A stretch of DNA of 47,649 nt, taken from the NCBI GenBank assembly GCA_028291765.1, contig JAQGNR010000233.1, positions 1 through 47,649 of the forward strand. The letters are read 5' to 3'. The notes below the pieces were generated by a model, which saw only the letters and a list, made by a program, of their open reading frames with translations, was not told the DNA's origin and searched no databases. Position 1 is the first letter of the stretch, and every line of letters begins with the position of its first letter. This document shows, piece after piece, positions 45,334-47,649 of this stretch. A program made the translations under genes and the position numbers. Origin of the DNA: Herbaspirillum sp. GTDB taxonomy: Bacteria; Pseudomonadota; Gammaproteobacteria; Burkholderiales; Burkholderiaceae_D.

Positions 45334-46598
45334 CGGCGATGGAAACTTATTTCACGCGTTGGGGCATGTTGAAGATCGCATCGGATTTTATTTTCTTTTA
45401 TCCGCTGGTGATGATGCATGTCTGGCTGGTGGGCGCGTTGTTCTTTTATTTCAAATGGGAACGCAAGCAGGTGACGGTGCCGGAACTTGCCGCGTATCCG
45501 CCGATTTCCATTCTCCTTCCCTGTCACAACGAAGGCGAAAATGTGCGTGAAACCATCGATAGCCTGTTGCAGCAGACATACCCCGCATTTGAAATCATCG
45601 CGATCAATGACGGCAGTACCGACAATACCGGCGCATTGCTCAACGAAATCTCCCGTCTGCATCGCCAGGTGCGCGTGGTGCATTTTGCCGCCCATCAAGG
45701 CAAGGCCATGGCTTTGCGCGCGGGTGCGCTGATGTCCGCCAATGAATTTCTGGTCTGCATCGATGGCGATGCATTGCTGGATGCGCAGGCATGTATCTGG
45801 ATGATGTCGCACCTTGCTGCGCCGAATGTCGGTGCAGTCACGGGCAATGCCCGCATCCGTAACCGTTCAACGCTGCTGGGCAAGATTCAGGTGGGTGAAT
45901 TTTCCAGCATCGTCGGCATCATCAAGCGGGCGCAACGCATCTACGGCAGATTATTTTCGGTGTCCGGCGTGGTGGTGGCGTTTCGCAAGCGGGCGCTCTG
46001 GGAAGTTGGCTTCTGGACGGCGGACATGGTCACCGAAGACGTCGATATCACCTGGAAGCTGCAGTGTGCCGGCTGGGAAATCCGCTTCGAGCCGAACGCA
46101 AAATGCTGGATTCTGATACCGGAAACAGTGTTGGGTTTATGGCGGCAGCGGCTCCGCTGGGCGCAAGGCGGATCGGAAGTCTTGCTGCGCAATTTCGGCA
46201 TCTTCGCGTACTGGAAGCAGCGTCATATGTGGCTGGTCTTTCTTGAATTCGGCCTCAGCCTGCTGTGGGGTTATACCACCGTCATCGTGCTGCTTGCGAC
46301 AGTCGTCGCGTTATCGACCGGCCATGCGGATGCGCTGCTGCCGGTGCATTTCGTCTCCACCGGCAATATATTTTTTATCCTGGTACTGAGTTCCCTGCTT
46401 CAATTCGCCGTTGGCATTTTTCTCGATAGCCGTTATGAAAGTCATCTATGGAAAACCTATATCTGGATCATCTGGTATCCGTTTCTGTATTGGATCATGA
46501 TCGTGTGCGCGACGTTCTGCGGTTTTCCGAAAGCGCTGCTCAAGAAGCCGGGGCAGCGCGCGCTCTGGAGCAATCCCGATCGGGGATTCAAGCCCTGA
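45330..46598 (+). CDS. pgaC: PgaC-type poly-N-acetylglucosamine synthase (GT2)
   Basis: A 422-residue membrane glycosyltransferase family 2 enzyme, strongly like PgaC. Catalytic motifs are intact: PCHNEGENV, AINDGSTDNT, LVCIDGDALLD, TEDVDITWKLQ and QRLRWAQGG. Two N-terminal and about three C-terminal membrane helices frame the cytosolic domain, and it ends ALWSNPDRGF as PgaC proteins do. It polymerises GlcNAc from UDP-GlcNAc and extrudes the chain. The GTG at 45330 overlaps the upstream stop (GTGA); the ATG at 45339 is an alternative. It overlaps pgaD. Confidence 0.93.
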   Translation: MTAMETYFTRWGMLKIASDFIFFYPLVMMHVWLVGALFFYFKWERKQVTVPELAAYPPISILLPCHNEGENVRETIDSLLQQTYPAFEIIAINDGSTDNTGALLNEISRLHRQVRVVHFAAHQGKAMALRAGALMSANEFLVCIDGDALLDAQACIWMMSHLAAPNVGAVTGNARIRNRSTLLGKIQVGEFSSIVGIIKRAQRIYGRLFSVSGVVVAFRKRALWEVGFWTADMVTEDVDITWKLQCAGWEIRFEPNAKCWILIPETVLGLWRQRLRWAQGGSEVLLRNFGIFAYWKQRHMWLVFLEFGLSLLWGYTTVIVLLATVVALSTGHADALLPVHFVSTGNIFFILVLSSLLQFAVGIFLDSRYESHLWKTYIWIIWYPFLYWIMIVCATFCGFPKALLKKPGQRALWSNPDRGFKP

Positions 46599-47101
46599 CG
46601 CTGCCGATCATTATTTACAGCACGGCGCATCGTCCGCTGATTCGCTTGCGCGACGGCATATTGTTTGCGCTCTGCTGGGTGATGTGGACGGTGGTGCTGA
46701 CGACAGTTGCGAGCGCTATCGAATGGGAGGCGCTGGGCGCATCGATCGTCGACTGGTTTGTGGCGCACCTGACGTTTCTTGTTGTGCTGATGGCATCGTT
46801 TCATTTCCCGGTCGAGTATCTATTTTTGATGATCATGCTGGTATGCGCTTTTCTGGTCTGGACCAACCTCGGGATGCTTTTGTCGATGCGAAGACGCGAC
46901 GACATAAGGGGCGGTCTGGATGCGCTATCGCTGGAAGAGCTGGTGCTGCATTTCGGACTCGATAGCGCATTGATCGGCGCGATGCAGAAAGAAGCGCAAG
47001 TGACGATTTTCCATGCCGCGTGCGGCACGATCGTCGGCGTGCGCAGTAACTATCCGGAAACTGCCTGCGGCGAGGCAAAACCGCTGCATCTGGTGGTATA
47101 G
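46595..47101 (+). CDS. pgaD: PgaD-like accessory subunit of the synthase
   Basis: About 168 residues with two membrane helices (about 25-47 and 55-85) and a cytosolic tail. The region starting PIIIYSTAHRPLIRLRDGIL corresponds to the PgaD N-terminus. In E. coli PgaD binds PgaC and together they sense c-di-GMP. No ATG lies near the expected start: the only one in frame (46448) would give 49 residues encoded by a shadow of pgaC. The start CTG at 46595 overlaps the pgaC stop as CTGA, with GGGG about nine bases upstream; it is chosen on that pattern, tentatively. Confidence 0.75.
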   Translation: MTLPIIIYSTAHRPLIRLRDGILFALCWVMWTVVLTTVASAIEWEALGASIVDWFVAHLTFLVVLMASFHFPVEYLFLMIMLVCAFLVWTNLGMLLSMRRRDDIRGGLDALSLEELVLHFGLDSALIGAMQKEAQVTIFHAACGTIVGVRSNYPETACGEAKPLHLVV

Positions 47102-47112
47102 GCGCGCCGATC

Positions 47113-47128
47113 GCGCTGTCAGACAGCG
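47113..47128 (+). other. Short palindrome after pgaD
   Basis: A 6-bp GC stem with a TCAGA loop, 12 bases after the pgaD stop; no T-run. It contains CTGTCAGACAG (47116-47126), whose reverse complement matches TGTCTGACAG of the direct repeats at 40702-40798. Confidence 0.45.
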
Positions 47129-47375
47129 CCGAATCACGTCAAATAACGCCACGAAACGCCAACCGGATTGGCTGAATCCGACAAGAGTTTGTCGAGATCG
47201 GTGTGCGTCGCGACTCTATTATAAAAACACGGAAATTTGAAAGAAACAGATCGTAAAACCGGATTTCGACACTGATGCGATGAAGACAATCAGCCATAAG
47301 AAATGGGCGTTCACAGGCCTTGCCTGGTGGGAGCGGGCCGGTTTTTCAATACGAAAGTCTTTAAAAGGAAAGATC

Positions 47376-47570
47376 ATGCTACCGGCATTCGAAACCACGT
47401 TTTATCTTCTGTGCGATCTGGATGATTCCTTCGCCGATCTTTCCATCGCGTTGGATAAATGGCACCTGGAACTGGAAAAAGGCCTGCTCGATGCGGACAA
47501 TTCAGAGGTGTTGGCGGCTTTGGACGCAATCCAGACGATTCTCGACCAGATTCAAAAAAGCGGGGCCTGA
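47376..47570 (+). CDS. Small acidic helical protein (64 aa)
   Basis: A 64-residue protein (MLPAFETTFYLLCDLDDSFA to QTILDQIQKSGA) with a strong AAAGGAAAG ribosome-binding site seven bases before the ATG at 47376. It is acidic and mostly alpha-helical by composition; no family recognised. An in-frame ATG at 47280 lacks a ribosome-binding site. It lies 274 bases after pgaD on the same strand. Confidence 0.6.
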   Translation: MLPAFETTFYLLCDLDDSFADLSIALDKWHLELEKGLLDADNSEVLAALDAIQTILDQIQKSGA

Positions 47571-47649
47571 GCGGTAGTGTCGCTGCCGTTCAGTTAAGGC
47601 GCCGTCAGGTGGGGTGTGACGCGATGTTGTGCTCCGTTCGTGTCATTCC
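47571..47649. repeat. Partial copy of the element C family, cut by the window edge
   Basis: Bases 47628-47649 are identical to 18699-18720 of element C, and the preceding GCGATGTT resembles GCGGATGTTT there; further left AAGGCG is also shared. Only the left part is visible. As with the other elements it lies just after a gene end. Confidence 0.6.

Overview
The window looks like chromosomal DNA of a betaproteobacterium (Burkholderiales), most probably Oxalobacteraceae (Herminiimonas, Collimonas or Janthinobacterium type). This rests on gene order and protein flavour: rpsP-rimM-trmD-rplS followed by a CoA-type Nudix gene and a CobD/CbiB-family gene, a DUF3579 gene before fumC, a fused pabB-pabC, and iscRSUA-hscBA-fdx-iscX running towards tamA-tamB. 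The assignment comes from recognising proteins; no database was searched.

Layout. 1-7.2 kb: end of etfA, a long acyl-CoA dehydrogenase, a TM2-type membrane protein, the ribosomal/tRNA-modification operon, Nudix, CobD-like and DUF3579 genes. 7.3-12.9 kb: fumC, two small envelope proteins, an OmpR/EnvZ-type two-component system on the minus strand, and a divergent periplasmic Spy/LTXXQ protein with TACA direct repeats between them. 12.9-18.6 kb: pabBC, a DHA2-type MFS exporter, a CorA transporter and a patatin-like phospholipase. 18.6-30.7 kb, minus strand: tamB, tamA, then the Fe-S cluster operon, with a good IscR-type site at the iscR promoter. An intrinsic terminator and a dispersed hairpin element lie between iscA and hscB. 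30.8-35.3 kb: a uracil-DNA-glycosylase-like protein lacking the usual catalytic Asp, uvrB, an aromatic/aspartate aminotransferase and tRNA-Asn. 35.4-38.5 kb: an isolated methyltransferase and a GAF-(degenerate GGDEF)-EAL protein.

38.5-47.6 kb is the accessory region and the most interesting part. It holds two Gly/Ala/Ser-rich exported proteins, a GlxA-type AraC regulator preceded by a 41-bp direct repeat, a 36-codon gene overlapping the regulator by ATGA, and a tightly overlapping operon. That operon encodes a small transposase-like HTH protein, a PgaA-type outer-membrane barrel without the TPR half, a PgaB homologue, PgaC and PgaD. The PgaC synthase keeps its catalytic motifs. The PgaB homologue has lost metal ligands of its deacetylase site and the acidic pair of its glycoside-hydrolase site, and is short at the C-terminus. 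Synthase and export pore therefore seem kept while the de-N-acetylation machinery is degenerate. This may be a poly-N-acetylglucosamine-like export system with a changed product, possibly made together with the Gly-rich secreted proteins.

Three imperfect long-hairpin elements (two families) sit exactly at gene 3' ends and touch or supply the stop codons of tamB, iscA and the EAL gene. A further partial copy of one family is cut by the right edge of the window.
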